Assembly: GCA_020532085.1 (NCBI GenBank) | Contig: JAJBAV010000008.1 | Span: 21,372-85,371 of the forward strand | DNA length: 64,000 nt | Source of the DNA: Candidatus Cloacimonadota bacterium | GTDB lineage: Bacteria > Cloacimonadota > Cloacimonadia > Cloacimonadales > Cloacimonadaceae | Direction of reading: 5' to 3' | Shown: piece after piece, positions 24,923-33,972 of the stretch | Position numbering within the stretch: the stretch's first letter is position 1 | How the letters are laid out: each line of letters starts with the position of its first letter | Notes under the pieces: model-generated | The model's database searches: none | Told to the model about the DNA's origin: nothing | What the model saw: the letters and a program-made list of their open reading frames with translations, nothing else | Position numbers and translations under genes: made by a program

Positions 24923-27694
24923 TCAGTGGGCTTCGAACCAGTTGGCCCCGCTGGCGATGCCGGTCTTCAACGCCACCACCTGCCGATATTGCTGCGGCAG
25001 AGCGTTTTCCATCTCCGAGCGGACCAGCTCTTCGGCCTCCGCCAGAAAGTCCCGGCGCACTTCGAAAACCAGCTCGTCGTGCACCTGCAGCACCATGCGG
25101 ATGCGGGGATCGTCCCCGGTCCGCGCGTGGATGGCGATCATGGCCAGTTTGATCAGGTCGGCGGCGGTGCCTTGGATGGGCATGTTCACCGCCACGCGTT
25201 CCGCTTCCGCGCGCAGGCCCTGGTTGCCGCTGCCGATGTTTTTCAGGTAAAGCTTGCGCCCGAAGATGGTCTGACTGTAGCGGTGCAGCCTCGCCTCGGC
25301 CTTGCAGTCGTTGATGTAGGCGCTGATGGAGGGGAAGCGCTCAAAATAGTGCCTGATCATGGTTTTGGCGTCTTCCAGCGAAATTCCCAGTTCGCGCGAG
25401 AGCTTCTTCTGCCCCATTCCGTAGAGGAGGCCGAAATTGATCACCTTGGCGCGGCGGCGTTCCTCGCCGCTCACCTGGTCCAGCGGTTTCCCCGTGATCA
25501 GAGAGGCCGTCTGGCGGTGGATGTCCAGGTCGTTTTGGAAAGCCTGCACCAAAGCTTCGTCGCGCGAGAAGAGGGCCAGCAGCCTCAGCTCGATCTGGGA
25601 ATAATCGGCGCTCAGGATGGCCCAGTCCGGGTTCGAGGCGATGAAGGCCTTGCGGATGGAGCGGCCCAGCTGTGTGCGGATGGGGATATTTTGCAGATTG
25701 GGATTGGAGGAGGAGAGCCGGCCGGTGGAGGCCACGGTCTGGTTGAAAGAGGAGTGGATGCGCCCGGTGGCTGGATTGATCAGCTTTGGCAGGGCGCCCA
25801 CATAGGTGGATTCCAGCTTGGTGAGGCTGCGGTATTGGATCAACTTGTCCGCGATCTCATGATCCTCCGCCAGTTCCTCCAGCACCGTGATATCGGTGGA
25901 ATAGCCGCTTTTAGTCTTCTTTTTGGCAGGGATCTTCATCTCTTCGAACAGCAGTTTGGCCAGCTGCTGGGTGGAATTGAGGTTGAATTCCCGGCCCGCA
26001 AGGCCGTAGATCTGCTCCGTGAGTTCCTTCAGTTCCAGATTGATGGCGCGAGAGATTTCCCGCAGTACGGGTGTGTCGATGCTCACACCGTTTTCCTCCA
26101 TGCGCTGCAGCACCGGCACCAAGGGCAGTTCGATGCTCTTGTAAAGCTCTGTCAAACCGCTGTGGGAGAGGCGCCTGGCATAGAGGGGCTGCAGCCGGAA
26201 CACCGCCCAGGCGTCCTCAGCGGAGTAGGCGCAGGCGGCTTGAACATCCACGAGGTCGAAGCTGGTCTTGTTTTTCTTGTCCAGCAGGCTGGAGATGAGG
26301 ATCATCGTGTGCCCAAGTTCCGCGGCGGCACAGGCGTCCAGGGAATACTGGTTGGTGCCGGGATCCAGCAGGTAGGCGGCCAGCATCGTGTCCCAGAGCG
26401 GATTGTCCAGTTCCCAGCCGTGGCCGCGCAGCACGATGAGGTCATACTTGAGGTTGTGGCCAAGGATGGTTTTTCCCGCCGTGGCGTCTTTCAGGGCGGC
26501 CAAAGTCGCTTCCAGCGGCAGGTTGTCGTGCAGCTGGTGTCCCAGGGGCAGATACCAGGCCTCTTCCGTCTTCACGCATAGCGATATTCCCACCAGTTTG
26601 GCCCCCACGGGCTCCAGTGAATCGGTCTCCGTGTCCAGGCTTACCAATTCCGCCTGCCGTAGTTGCTCCAGCAGGCGGGGCAGGTTTTCGGGAGTGGCAA
26701 GTATTGGCGTGAAAGAGAGTTGACGCTCCGAAGAACCATCCTTTCCAACAGGCTCCGTGGCGAAAATGTCCCCCTGGGTGAGCTGTTCCTCACTCACGGC
26801 GGAAGCTGCCTCAAGCGGTCCCGGACCGCCCTGTCCGAAGCGGTTTTCGATCCTGCGCCTGAGCTGATACAGTTCGTAGCGGCCAAGAAAATCCGTCGCC
26901 CGCAGAAGGCTGGCGCCGTCGAAGGCAAGCTTGTCAACTTCCGGCAGCGGGATTGGCACATCGCGGATGATCTGCGCCAACTGCCTGGAAAGAAAAGCGT
27001 TGTCTCTGTTTTCCGTGAGTTTTTTGCGCGTCGTTTCCCCAATCTCGTCCAGATGCGCGTAGATCCCGTCCAGGCTTTGGTATTGCTGCAGCAGCTTTTC
27101 CGCGCCCTTGGGTCCGATGCCCCGCACCCCGGGAATGTTGTCGGAGGCGTCACCCACCAAGGCGAGGTAATCCACGAACTGTTCGGGATAGACGCCGAAT
27201 TTGCCGAAAATCCCCTCCCGGTCGTAACTCAGGTCCTTGGCGGGATCGAAGATTCCCACCCGTTCCTCCACCAACTGCGAATAATCCTTGTCCGAGGTCA
27301 CGAACACAATGTCAAAGTCCTCCTTGAAACGTTCCCCCAGCGTGGCCAGCACGTCGTCGGCCTCATAGCCGTCGAGCGAGATCTCCGGCAGGCCGATGAG
27401 CTGGAAAAACCGTTGCACCGGCTCGATCTGCGCCACCAGCTCATCCGGCATCGGAGGCCGGTTCGCCTTGTAGTCTTCACTCAGTTCGTGCCGGAAGGTG
27501 GGTGCCTTGCGGTCGAAACTGATCAGGATGTGCTCCACCTGTTTCAGCTCCAAAAAATGCAGAAAGGAATTCACCACGCCGAAGATGGCGCTGGTGTGTT
27601 CCCCGCGCGAATTGACCAGCGGATTTTTGATGAAGGCGAAATGCGAGCGGTACAGCAAGGCCGTGCCGTCGATCAGATAAAGAGTTGGGCGCAT
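24923..27694 (-). CDS. polA: DNA polymerase I
   Basis: This encodes 923 residues with all three domains. The 5'-nuclease domain has LYLIDGTALLYRSHFA, DYKANRPPMPDEL and GVRGIGPKGAEKLL (residues 1 to about 290). The 3'-5' exonuclease domain keeps the DxE site (SLDTETDSLEP) and the LGHNLKYDL block, so proofreading is probably active. The polymerase domain has SADYSQIELRLLA (motif A), VINFGLLYGMG (motif B) and QVHDELVFEV (motif C). The ATG follows CAGGAGCAAGCTC. It functions in gap filling, RNA primer removal and repair. It is divergent from the phosphate-transport pair and has its own promoter. Confidence 0.97.
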   Translation of the reverse strand: MRPTLYLIDGTALLYRSHFAFIKNPLVNSRGEHTSAIFGVVNSFLHFLELKQVEHILISFDRKAPTFRHELSEDYKANRPPMPDELVAQIEPVQRFFQLIGLPEISLDGYEADDVLATLGERFKEDFDIVFVTSDKDYSQLVEERVGIFDPAKDLSYDREGIFGKFGVYPEQFVDYLALVGDASDNIPGVRGIGPKGAEKLLQQYQSLDGIYAHLDEIGETTRKKLTENRDNAFLSRQLAQIIRDVPIPLPEVDKLAFDGASLLRATDFLGRYELYQLRRRIENRFGQGGPGPLEAASAVSEEQLTQGDIFATEPVGKDGSSERQLSFTPILATPENLPRLLEQLRQAELVSLDTETDSLEPVGAKLVGISLCVKTEEAWYLPLGHQLHDNLPLEATLAALKDATAGKTILGHNLKYDLIVLRGHGWELDNPLWDTMLAAYLLDPGTNQYSLDACAAAELGHTMILISSLLDKKNKTSFDLVDVQAACAYSAEDAWAVFRLQPLYARRLSHSGLTELYKSIELPLVPVLQRMEENGVSIDTPVLREISRAINLELKELTEQIYGLAGREFNLNSTQQLAKLLFEEMKIPAKKKTKSGYSTDITVLEELAEDHEIADKLIQYRSLTKLESTYVGALPKLINPATGRIHSSFNQTVASTGRLSSSNPNLQNIPIRTQLGRSIRKAFIASNPDWAILSADYSQIELRLLALFSRDEALVQAFQNDLDIHRQTASLITGKPLDQVSGEERRRAKVINFGLLYGMGQKKLSRELGISLEDAKTMIRHYFERFPSISAYINDCKAEARLHRYSQTIFGRKLYLKNIGSGNQGLRAEAERVAVNMPIQGTAADLIKLAMIAIHARTGDDPRIRMVLQVHDELVFEVRRDFLAEAEELVRSEMENALPQQYRQVVALKTGIASGANWFEAH

Positions 27695-27729
27695 GAGCTT
27701 GCTCCTGGCTGAATTTTGGACTGTGCCGC

Positions 27730-27758
27730 AGGATATAAACAGGCGGGATTATTGTCAA
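27730..27758 (-). promoter_or_regulatory. Sigma70-type promoter of polA
   Basis: Minus-strand TTGACA, 17-nt spacer, TATCCT, about 35 nt before the polA start codon. Confidence 0.68.
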
Positions 27759-27796
27759 ACTTTTTCCTCCGTCACCGCCCCCGCGCGCTTTTCCGC

Positions 27797-27826
27797 TTGA
27801 CAGAATTGCACGGCTGAAAATAACAT
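27797..27826 (+). promoter_or_regulatory. Probable promoter of the phosphate-transport pair
   Basis: TTGACA, 18-nt spacer, TAACAT, about 40 nt before the start of the PhoU-like gene and back to back with the polA promoter. Confidence 0.55.
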
Positions 27827-27865
27827 GAAAGGTTGCATTGACTATCACAGAGAACAGGAGTTCAC

Positions 27866-28510
27866 ATGGCACTGGTGCTGAAGACCACCAAGTTCGTGGA
27901 GTCGCAGATCGACTCTTTCCTGGACGTGGTCAGCGATTCCGCGCTGCTCTTCCAGCTTGGCGTGGAGGATTATCTGATGGGCAGGTTCGAGCAGTTCGAG
28001 GAACGGCTGAACCTGATCCGCGAAAACGAAAAGAAGGCCGACGACCTGCGCGTGGCGATCGAGCGTTATCTTTACGAGCGCACCCTGATCCCGGAAAACC
28101 GCGGCGACGTGCTGGCCATTCTGGAAAACACGGACGAAGTGATGGACAACATCAAGGACACGCTGATGCAGTTTTCCGTGGAAATGCCGACGATCCCGCA
28201 GGAAGTGAACGACCTCTGGCTGCAGACCACGCGCGCCTCCACCGCCGCGGTGGAGCAGCTTACCTACGCCGTGCGCTCCTTTTTCCGCGACCTTTCCCAA
28301 GTGAACAACTACATCCACAAAGTCTACTTTTTTGAGCGCGAGGCCGACCAGTTGGGCGAAAAGCTGCGCCGCCTGATCTTCGCCCAGGGGATGGACCTGG
28401 CCCAAAAAACCCACCTGCGCTGGTTCGCCCTGCACATCGAACAGATCTCGGATTACGCCCAGGCCGTTTGCGACCGGCTCTCCATCTACACCATCAAAAG
28501 GCAGCTCTGA
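27866..28510 (+). CDS. DUF47 / PhoU-like phosphate transport regulator
   Basis: This encodes 214 residues, mostly helical. Acidic metal-site patterns typical of the DUF47/PhoU fold are visible (LENTDEVMDNIKDTL; YFFEREADQLGEKLRR; HIEQISDYAQAVCDRL). The family usually occurs beside PiT transporters and is thought to modulate phosphate uptake at the membrane. Here it begins with ACAGGAG before ATG and is followed 7 nt later by a PiT permease, which fits that role exactly. Confidence 0.9.
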   Translation: MALVLKTTKFVESQIDSFLDVVSDSALLFQLGVEDYLMGRFEQFEERLNLIRENEKKADDLRVAIERYLYERTLIPENRGDVLAILENTDEVMDNIKDTLMQFSVEMPTIPQEVNDLWLQTTRASTAAVEQLTYAVRSFFRDLSQVNNYIHKVYFFEREADQLGEKLRRLIFAQGMDLAQKTHLRWFALHIEQISDYAQAVCDRLSIYTIKRQL

Positions 28511-28517
28511 TCCCGGC

Positions 28518-30002
28518 ATGATCTACGTTTTTCTGATCAGCGGCCTGTTCATAGGCTGGTCCATGGGGGCCAATGACACCGGCAACATCTTTGGCGCCGC
28601 GGTCTCCACCCGCATGATCAGATTCCGCCAGGCCGCCCTGATCGCGGCCGTCTTTTATTTTCTGGGCGCGGTTTTGGAAGGCAGCGGGCCCTCCGGCACC
28701 CTGGGCCGGTTGGGTTCCGTGGACGCCCTGGGCGGGGCCTTCACCGTGGCGCTGGCCGCCGCGCTGGCCATTCTGGTGATCGTGCGGCTGGGCATTCCCG
28801 TCTCCATCTCGCAGACCATCGTGGGCGCCCTGATCGGCTGGAACTACTTTTCAGGACGGCTCACCAACTTCAGTTCCCTGCTCACCATCGCCAGCAGCTG
28901 GGTCACCGCATTCGTGGCCGCTGCCGGCATCGCGGCTTTGCTCTTTTACCTCGTGCGCGGTTGGATCAACAACTCCAAACGCCATCTGCTGGAACAGGAC
29001 ATGATCATCCGCTCCGCCCTGATCCTCTTCGGCGCTGTCGGGGCCTACTTTCTAGGGGCCAACACCATCGCCAACGCCGTGGGGGTCTTCGTTCCGGTTA
29101 CACCCTTCCGGGATCTGGCGCTGGGCCCCTTCCTCTTTATCACAGGCGTGCAGCAGCTTTACATCATCGGCTCGCTGGCCGTGGTATTGGGCATCTACAC
29201 CTATTCCCACCGCGTGATGGGCACCGTGGGCAAGGACATCTTTCAGCTTTCGCCCGCAACCGCGCTGGTCGCCCTGCTCACCGAGACCATCGTGCTCTTT
29301 CTCTTTTCCTCCCGTGCCTTGCACGATCTGCTTGTGGCGGTGGGACTTCCGCCCATTCCGCTGGTGCCCATCTCCTCCACCCAGGTGATCGTGGGCGCTG
29401 TGATCGGCATCGGCCTGGCCAAAGGCGGCAAAAACATCCGCTACAACGTGCTGGGCAAAGTCACCCTGGCCTGGATCGCCGCCCCCGCCATGGCCTTTCT
29501 CTTTTCCTTCGTCGCTCTCTTCATCACGCAGAACGTCTTTGAACTCGAGGCCTACCATCCCCTCACCTACAGCGTGGACAAGAGCGCGGTGCAGGAGATC
29601 GCGCGCCGCGGGATCGACACCAACAAGCTTAGTTTCGTGAATCTGCGCACCTTCAAGACCGAGCTCGAACTCTACAGGGAACTCACTTTCGAGGAAACCT
29701 ATCCGCCCGAGGCGGCCAAGGAGATCATTTCCATCAGCGAAAACCACCCCCTGCTGGTGAAACTGGAACTGCTGCAAAAACGCGGACTGGACAAGCGTTT
29801 GAACCAGGAACAACTGGCCGCGCTCAGCCAATTGGAGGACAAGAGCTTCAAACGCAGATGGAACCTCGCCCAGACCCTGGCCAAAGACCCTTCCTGGCAA
29901 CTGGTCGAGGCTCCCCAAACCCAGGCTGATGAAAGTTACAACGCCGATCTGCAGGCCGATCTGGACCTGCTTTACAAGGTCTTTTACCATCCCAAGGACT
30001 AA
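28518..30002 (+). CDS. PiT-family inorganic phosphate permease
   Basis: This encodes 494 residues. Both halves of the internally duplicated PiT fold are marked by GANDTGNIFGAAVSTR near residue 17 and LGANTIANAVGVFVP near 180. About ten hydrophobic helices run to near residue 345. A soluble tail of roughly 140 residues follows, charged and probably helical, which plain PiT proteins often lack; its role is unknown. It has a poor ribosome site of its own and starts 7 nt after the PhoU-like gene, so translation is probably coupled. Predicted cation- or proton-coupled phosphate uptake. Confidence 0.92.
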   Translation: MIYVFLISGLFIGWSMGANDTGNIFGAAVSTRMIRFRQAALIAAVFYFLGAVLEGSGPSGTLGRLGSVDALGGAFTVALAAALAILVIVRLGIPVSISQTIVGALIGWNYFSGRLTNFSSLLTIASSWVTAFVAAAGIAALLFYLVRGWINNSKRHLLEQDMIIRSALILFGAVGAYFLGANTIANAVGVFVPVTPFRDLALGPFLFITGVQQLYIIGSLAVVLGIYTYSHRVMGTVGKDIFQLSPATALVALLTETIVLFLFSSRALHDLLVAVGLPPIPLVPISSTQVIVGAVIGIGLAKGGKNIRYNVLGKVTLAWIAAPAMAFLFSFVALFITQNVFELEAYHPLTYSVDKSAVQEIARRGIDTNKLSFVNLRTFKTELELYRELTFEETYPPEAAKEIISISENHPLLVKLELLQKRGLDKRLNQEQLAALSQLEDKSFKRRWNLAQTLAKDPSWQLVEAPQTQADESYNADLQADLDLLYKVFYHPKD

Positions 30003-30356
30003 GGCCGGGCACCCAACCAGCTGAAGCTTATGGCACATAGCCCTCTGTCTCTCTGTCCCTCTGTTTTTAAAATCCCTCTGCTTTTACTCCGCTTTTGCTC
30101 CGCTTGGCTCTGTGGTAAAAAATCCTCTGTTAACTCCGCGTCTCGCCGCCTCAGCGCCTCTGCGGTAAGTTATTTTGTGCCTCGAAATGAATTCCGGGCA
30201 CCCAACAGACTAAAGTCTATGTTACGCAAAACTCTGTCTCTCTGTCTCTCTGTTTTTAAAAAACCTCCGCTTTTACTCCGCTTTTGCTCCGCTTGGCTCT
30301 GTGGTGAAAAAACGCTTCCCGATTTCCCCCTCTCTGCGTCTCTGGGTTAGAAAAAC
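30003..30356 (+). repeat. CTCTGTG-family repeat, two tandem units
   Basis: Unit 1 starts near 30003 and unit 2 near 30191. Each begins GGGCACCCAAC, then an AGCTGAAGCTTATG-like block, then CTCTGTCTCTCTGT, a T4-6/A run and CCGCTTTTACTCCGCTTTTG. The tract runs to the start codon of the AEC permease, leaving that gene without a clear ribosome site. A related header occurs at about 54000. Confidence 0.75.
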
Positions 30357-31247
30357 ATGACTGAACAAAACCTCACCCTCATCCTCTCCTTCGCCCTCGG
30401 CTTTGCCCTGAAAAGCCTGAAACTCCTGTCCAAAGAGGACGCCGCGGTGCTCCTGCGCTTCGTGCTCAACGTCTGCCTGCCCCCGCTGATGATTTTGGCC
30501 ATTTACCGTGCCACCCCTTCCGCGGATATGCTGCTGGTGACGCTTAGCGCCATGCTGGTGATTTTCATCCTCTACTTCATCAGCTCTTTCATCGGCAAAA
30601 AACTGGCCCTGCCCCGCCCCACTTTCGGCTCTTTCCTGGTGGGCACGATGATCATGAACACCGCCTTTGCCCTGCCCTATTTCAAGGCGATCGGCAGCGA
30701 GGAACTGGCCCGCGCCTCGCTGTTCGATATCGGCAACACCGTCCTGATCTTCACTTTCAGCTATTACAACGCCATCAAATACGGCGCCAACGCCCACACC
30801 GACCGCATCCAGCTGAAGAAATTTCTCACCCTGCCCCCGCTTTGGGGCATGCTGATCGCTTTTGCCATCAAGGGCTTGGGTGTGAACATCCCGCCCGCCG
30901 CGGTTTCCTTTCTGGAGGTCTTGGGCCAGCCCACCGGATTGCTGATGATGGTGGCGCTGGGCCTGGCTTTCGCGCCCCAGGCCTCGCATCTGGGCAAGGC
31001 CCTGATCGCCGTCTTCATCAGGATGGGCCTGGGTTTCGCGGCCGGATTCACACTCTCCCTGCTCTTCGGATTGCAGGGCGTCCCGCGCCTGGTGGTGCTC
31101 ACCTGTTCCGCCCTGCCCGTGGGCTTCAACACCTTGATCCTGGCCGACCGCGAGAACATGGACCGCCCCTTCGCCGCCACCATGGTCTCGGTTTCCACCC
31201 TCATCGCCCTCTTCACCACGCCGCTGCTGATCCGCCTCTTTTCCTGA
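30357..31247 (+). CDS. AEC-family (auxin efflux carrier type) permease
   Basis: This encodes 296 residues with about ten hydrophobic segments in two five-helix halves, typical of the AEC family. Visible features are the N-terminal FALGFALKSLKLLSKEDA and the helix-break region FALPYFKAIGSEE. Members transport organic anions such as malate or malonate, or amino acids; the substrate cannot be told from sequence. No neighbour suggests one. Its start codon sits directly after a CTCTGTG repeat tract (GGGTTAGAAAAAC before ATG), so expression signals may come from the repeat. Confidence 0.85.
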   Translation: MTEQNLTLILSFALGFALKSLKLLSKEDAAVLLRFVLNVCLPPLMILAIYRATPSADMLLVTLSAMLVIFILYFISSFIGKKLALPRPTFGSFLVGTMIMNTAFALPYFKAIGSEELARASLFDIGNTVLIFTFSYYNAIKYGANAHTDRIQLKKFLTLPPLWGMLIAFAIKGLGVNIPPAAVSFLEVLGQPTGLLMMVALGLAFAPQASHLGKALIAVFIRMGLGFAAGFTLSLLFGLQGVPRLVVLTCSALPVGFNTLILADRENMDRPFAATMVSVSTLIALFTTPLLIRLFS

Positions 31248-31283
31248 TCCAGCCAAAGTTGCGCCCCCACCGGCGAAACTTCC

Positions 31284-31313
31284 TTGACAAATTGGCGCAA
31301 TATCTGCTTATAT
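31284..31313 (+). promoter_or_regulatory. Promoter of the C10 protease gene
   Basis: TTGACA, 18-nt spacer, TTATAT, about 20 nt before the ATG at 31334. Confidence 0.62.
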
Positions 31314-31333
31314 CAGCCGTCAGGAGCGTAACC

Positions 31334-33064
31334 ATGAAAAGATTTATTGTTGGACTGACGCTGATCCTGCTCTGCGCATGCGTTTTAGCGAAACCGGTAA
31401 GCCCTGCCAGGGCGGAAAGTGCCGCCCGTACACAGTTGCAAAGGCTGGATCGCAGCGAAACCCTGCTGCCGCCGCGTCCCCTGGGCGAAGCAACCTCCCC
31501 CCTGGCCTGGATCTTCGGCCTGCAGCCCCAGGGCTACATCGTGGTTTCCGCCGACGACGAACTGCCTCCCGTGCCGGCCTATTCTTTCACTTCAGATTTT
31601 GATCACGGCGGCAATACCTGGCTGGCGGAACTCATCGCGGCCGATCTGGCTTTTCGCGCCGCCGGGTCCGGTCCCGCAGAGCGCCTTGAAAGCTTTCAGA
31701 TGTGGCAGAACCCCGTCTCTTACCGCGACGATTTTGAGCAGTGGCCGCCGCCGGGCTATTCGCCCTCGGGCGGTTGGCTGAAAACCGAATGGCACCAGAG
31801 CGCCCCCTACAACGCGGATTGCCCCATCGATCCGGTCTCAGGCCAGCGCAGCGTGGCCGGCTGTCCCGCCGTGGCCATGGCCCAGATCGTCAACTACCAC
31901 CAAAGCTTGAATGGAACCAGGTTTACCGACGCCGATGACTACCATCACAACTACGCCGGACGCAATTTCTGGATCGACAACGACCACAGCGCGCGCGATT
32001 TCCCCTCCTGGCCGGACCTGAACACCGCGCTGGACACCCTCACCACCCATTACGCCCTGCAGCAGGCCACCACAAGTGACGACGCCGCGGCGCTGATCTG
32101 GGCTTGCGGGGTGGCCGCCGAACAGGTTTACACCTCCGAAGGCAGCGGCACCTTCGCCGTAAGCCAGGCTTTTAGCGCTTTCCAGCGCTTCGGTTTTGAC
32201 TTTTGCGAACTGCTCACCGCCTCCGCTATCGATCTCAATTCCCGCATGGCGCAAAACATCAAGGACGCCCAGCCAGTGCACCTGGCTGTGGTCACGCCGG
32301 CCTGGGACGCCGGACACAATGTGGTGGTGGACGGCTACAACACCGACGGATTCTTCCACGTCAATTTCGGCTGGGGCGGCTCCCAAAGCGGCTGGTACCT
32401 GCTGCCGGACCAGCTGCCCTACAACCTCACCGTGGTCGAGGGCGCTATCGTGGACATCGAACCCCGCCAGTATCTGATGGCCATTCCGGATACCCTGTTC
32501 TTTCTTGACAACGCCTCCATTCAGGAATTCCACGAGTTGGAACTGGTGAATATCAGCGACACCAGCCTCACCATTAGTGACATCAGCTCGACACCCTATA
32601 ACGTGGTTGACGCCTTTCTGGTCTGCGAATGGTATCCCGGCCTGCCCCGTGTCCTGGAACCCGGCCAAAGCATGATCGTCTATGTCCACTTCGTAGTTGT
32701 GGAAGGCGGGCCCAGGGAAATCATCACCGGAAGCGTCTCCATCGCCCACGGCTGCGGCTGTTACCTGGTGCCCATCCTCATCGACAACAGCCTGCCCGCG
32801 CTCCCGGCTGAAGATGAGGTCGCGCCCCACGCGAATCTCAGTGCCTGGCCCAATCCCTTTGTCGACCAACTCGAACTGGCCTCAGCCACCCGCGGGCCGC
32901 TCCGCGTGAGCGTTTACAACCTCAAAGGCCAAAAACTCGCCACCCTCGAAGGCGAGGGTGAACTGAGCTGGTCACCCGATCCCGGAACTCCCGCCGGAAT
33001 CTATTTCATCCAAGATGAGTCTGCCAAAAACAGCCGTCCCCTGCGCGTGGTGAAGATCAGATAG
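31334..33064 (+). CDS. Secreted C10 (streptopain-like) cysteine protease with YPNPF-type C-terminal domain
   Basis: This encodes 576 residues. The ATG at 31334 follows CAGGAG and starts a lipoprotein-like or Sec signal (MKRFIVGLTLILLCACVLA). Residues 20-90 resemble the C10 propeptide/inhibitor (QPQGYIVVSADDELPPV). The catalytic Cys177 is in GCPAVAMAQI and His328 in AGHNVVVDGY, followed by FHVNFGWGG, so the active site is complete. A beta-domain comes next, then a C-terminal sorting-type domain (LSAWPNPFVDQLEL ... VSVYNLKGQKL ... PAGIYFIQ) like type IX secretion targets. It is an extracellular or surface endopeptidase, probably for protein scavenging. The frame stays open upstream of 31334, but that part overlaps the AEC gene and is not used. 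Confidence 0.92.
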   Translation: MKRFIVGLTLILLCACVLAKPVSPARAESAARTQLQRLDRSETLLPPRPLGEATSPLAWIFGLQPQGYIVVSADDELPPVPAYSFTSDFDHGGNTWLAELIAADLAFRAAGSGPAERLESFQMWQNPVSYRDDFEQWPPPGYSPSGGWLKTEWHQSAPYNADCPIDPVSGQRSVAGCPAVAMAQIVNYHQSLNGTRFTDADDYHHNYAGRNFWIDNDHSARDFPSWPDLNTALDTLTTHYALQQATTSDDAAALIWACGVAAEQVYTSEGSGTFAVSQAFSAFQRFGFDFCELLTASAIDLNSRMAQNIKDAQPVHLAVVTPAWDAGHNVVVDGYNTDGFFHVNFGWGGSQSGWYLLPDQLPYNLTVVEGAIVDIEPRQYLMAIPDTLFFLDNASIQEFHELELVNISDTSLTISDISSTPYNVVDAFLVCEWYPGLPRVLEPGQSMIVYVHFVVVEGGPREIITGSVSIAHGCGCYLVPILIDNSLPALPAEDEVAPHANLSAWPNPFVDQLELASATRGPLRVSVYNLKGQKLATLEGEGELSWSPDPGTPAGIYFIQDESAKNSRPLRVVKIR

Positions 33065-33200
33065 AGCATCAGGAACCCTTCGCTGAAACAAAGACTCAAT
33101 GGCTTGATAAGCAATCAATAACCCCATGGCTGATGACATCTATTCAGCATATCTGCGTAAGACACTGTCAATGAACGTTATGGCTGTTGGTTCCTAATCG

Positions 33201-33289
33201 GCCCCCAATATCAATACGGTATCAATACGGAATCAATACGGATTTCATCCGTAATGATTCCGTATTGATACCGTATTGATATTGGGAGC
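33201..33289. repeat. 89-bp hairpin of ATCAATACGG decamers, copy 2
   Basis: Arms 33201-33243 and 33247-33289 pair with only two mismatches around a TTC loop. Each arm carries the ATCAATACGG series and ends in an AATATTGGG-type outer block. Nothing gene-like is visible in 33065-33200. Confidence 0.85.
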
Positions 33290-33317
33290 GATGTCTCGTC
33301 CTAAAAAAGTTGATAAG

Positions 33318-33797
33318 GGCTCTCTTTTAAACTGAGTGGGTAACTAAAGAAACCCGTAATGAAAGTCGATCCAGAACCTTGAGATGCCAAATCCCTGCGT
33401 TGACTCTGACAGCCGCAGAGGCTCAACAGAGGCAAGGAACCCCGCCTCGCGCGGGGTGCAGCACTATAGGCGGGGCGTTTCAACCCCCGTATCCGGTCGC
33501 GTAAAGAGAAATTCAAACCCGCTTGCGGGTGCAGGACTTTGATGCGTGATTTATCGCGGATCGGATGTGCTGGATGCTGACCTGATCATATGGCGAAGCG
33601 ATGAATCGCTCCGCAAAGTCCCGCACCCCTCTGCGAGGGGTTACGAATCTATCGGCCACGTGGCCTGTTGCGGGGGTTGAAACACCCCGCCTATAGTGCT
33701 GCACTCCTCTGACGAGGGGTTCCTCCGGTCATTTCCCACTTTGTTTGAAAGAAAGCTTTGTGTTCAGCCCATTTCCCACTCAGTTTGAAAGAGAGCC
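33318..33797. repeat. Nested inverted-repeat (MITE-like) element, copy B
   Basis: The ends are GGCTCTCTTTTAAACTGAG at 33318 and CTCAGTTTGAAAGAGAGCC at 33797. The inner inverted pair (about 33451-33488 and 33671-33704) carries GTGCAGCACTATAGGCGGGG, and shorter hairpins lie between. A second near-terminal sequence at about 33745 suggests a partial end duplication. From 33798 to 33972 no gene is seen, only a CGTCATTCCGGA motif and simple sequence. Confidence 0.82.
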
Positions 33798-33972
33798 GAA
33801 CTTTAAACCAACAATTCTCAAATCGTCATTCCGGACATTCAAGCCACTCCTTCCCTTTTGAGCCGAGCCCGCCGGAGTTGAGCAACGCAGGAGCATCCAC
33901 TCCAGCCAAATTATCCGCCCAGCCCCAAACGCACGTCATTCAGGAGCGGAGCGCCTCTGGGTTCAAAATCCC

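Noticed and set aside
30842..31333. Upstream extension of the C10 protease frame
   Set aside because: It overlaps the AEC gene in another frame; the ATG at 31334 with CAGGAG, promoter and signal peptide is a far better start.
33798..33972. tmRNA or tRNA gene next to smpB
   Set aside because: No cloverleaf, no T-loop consensus and no tag-peptide frame could be seen.
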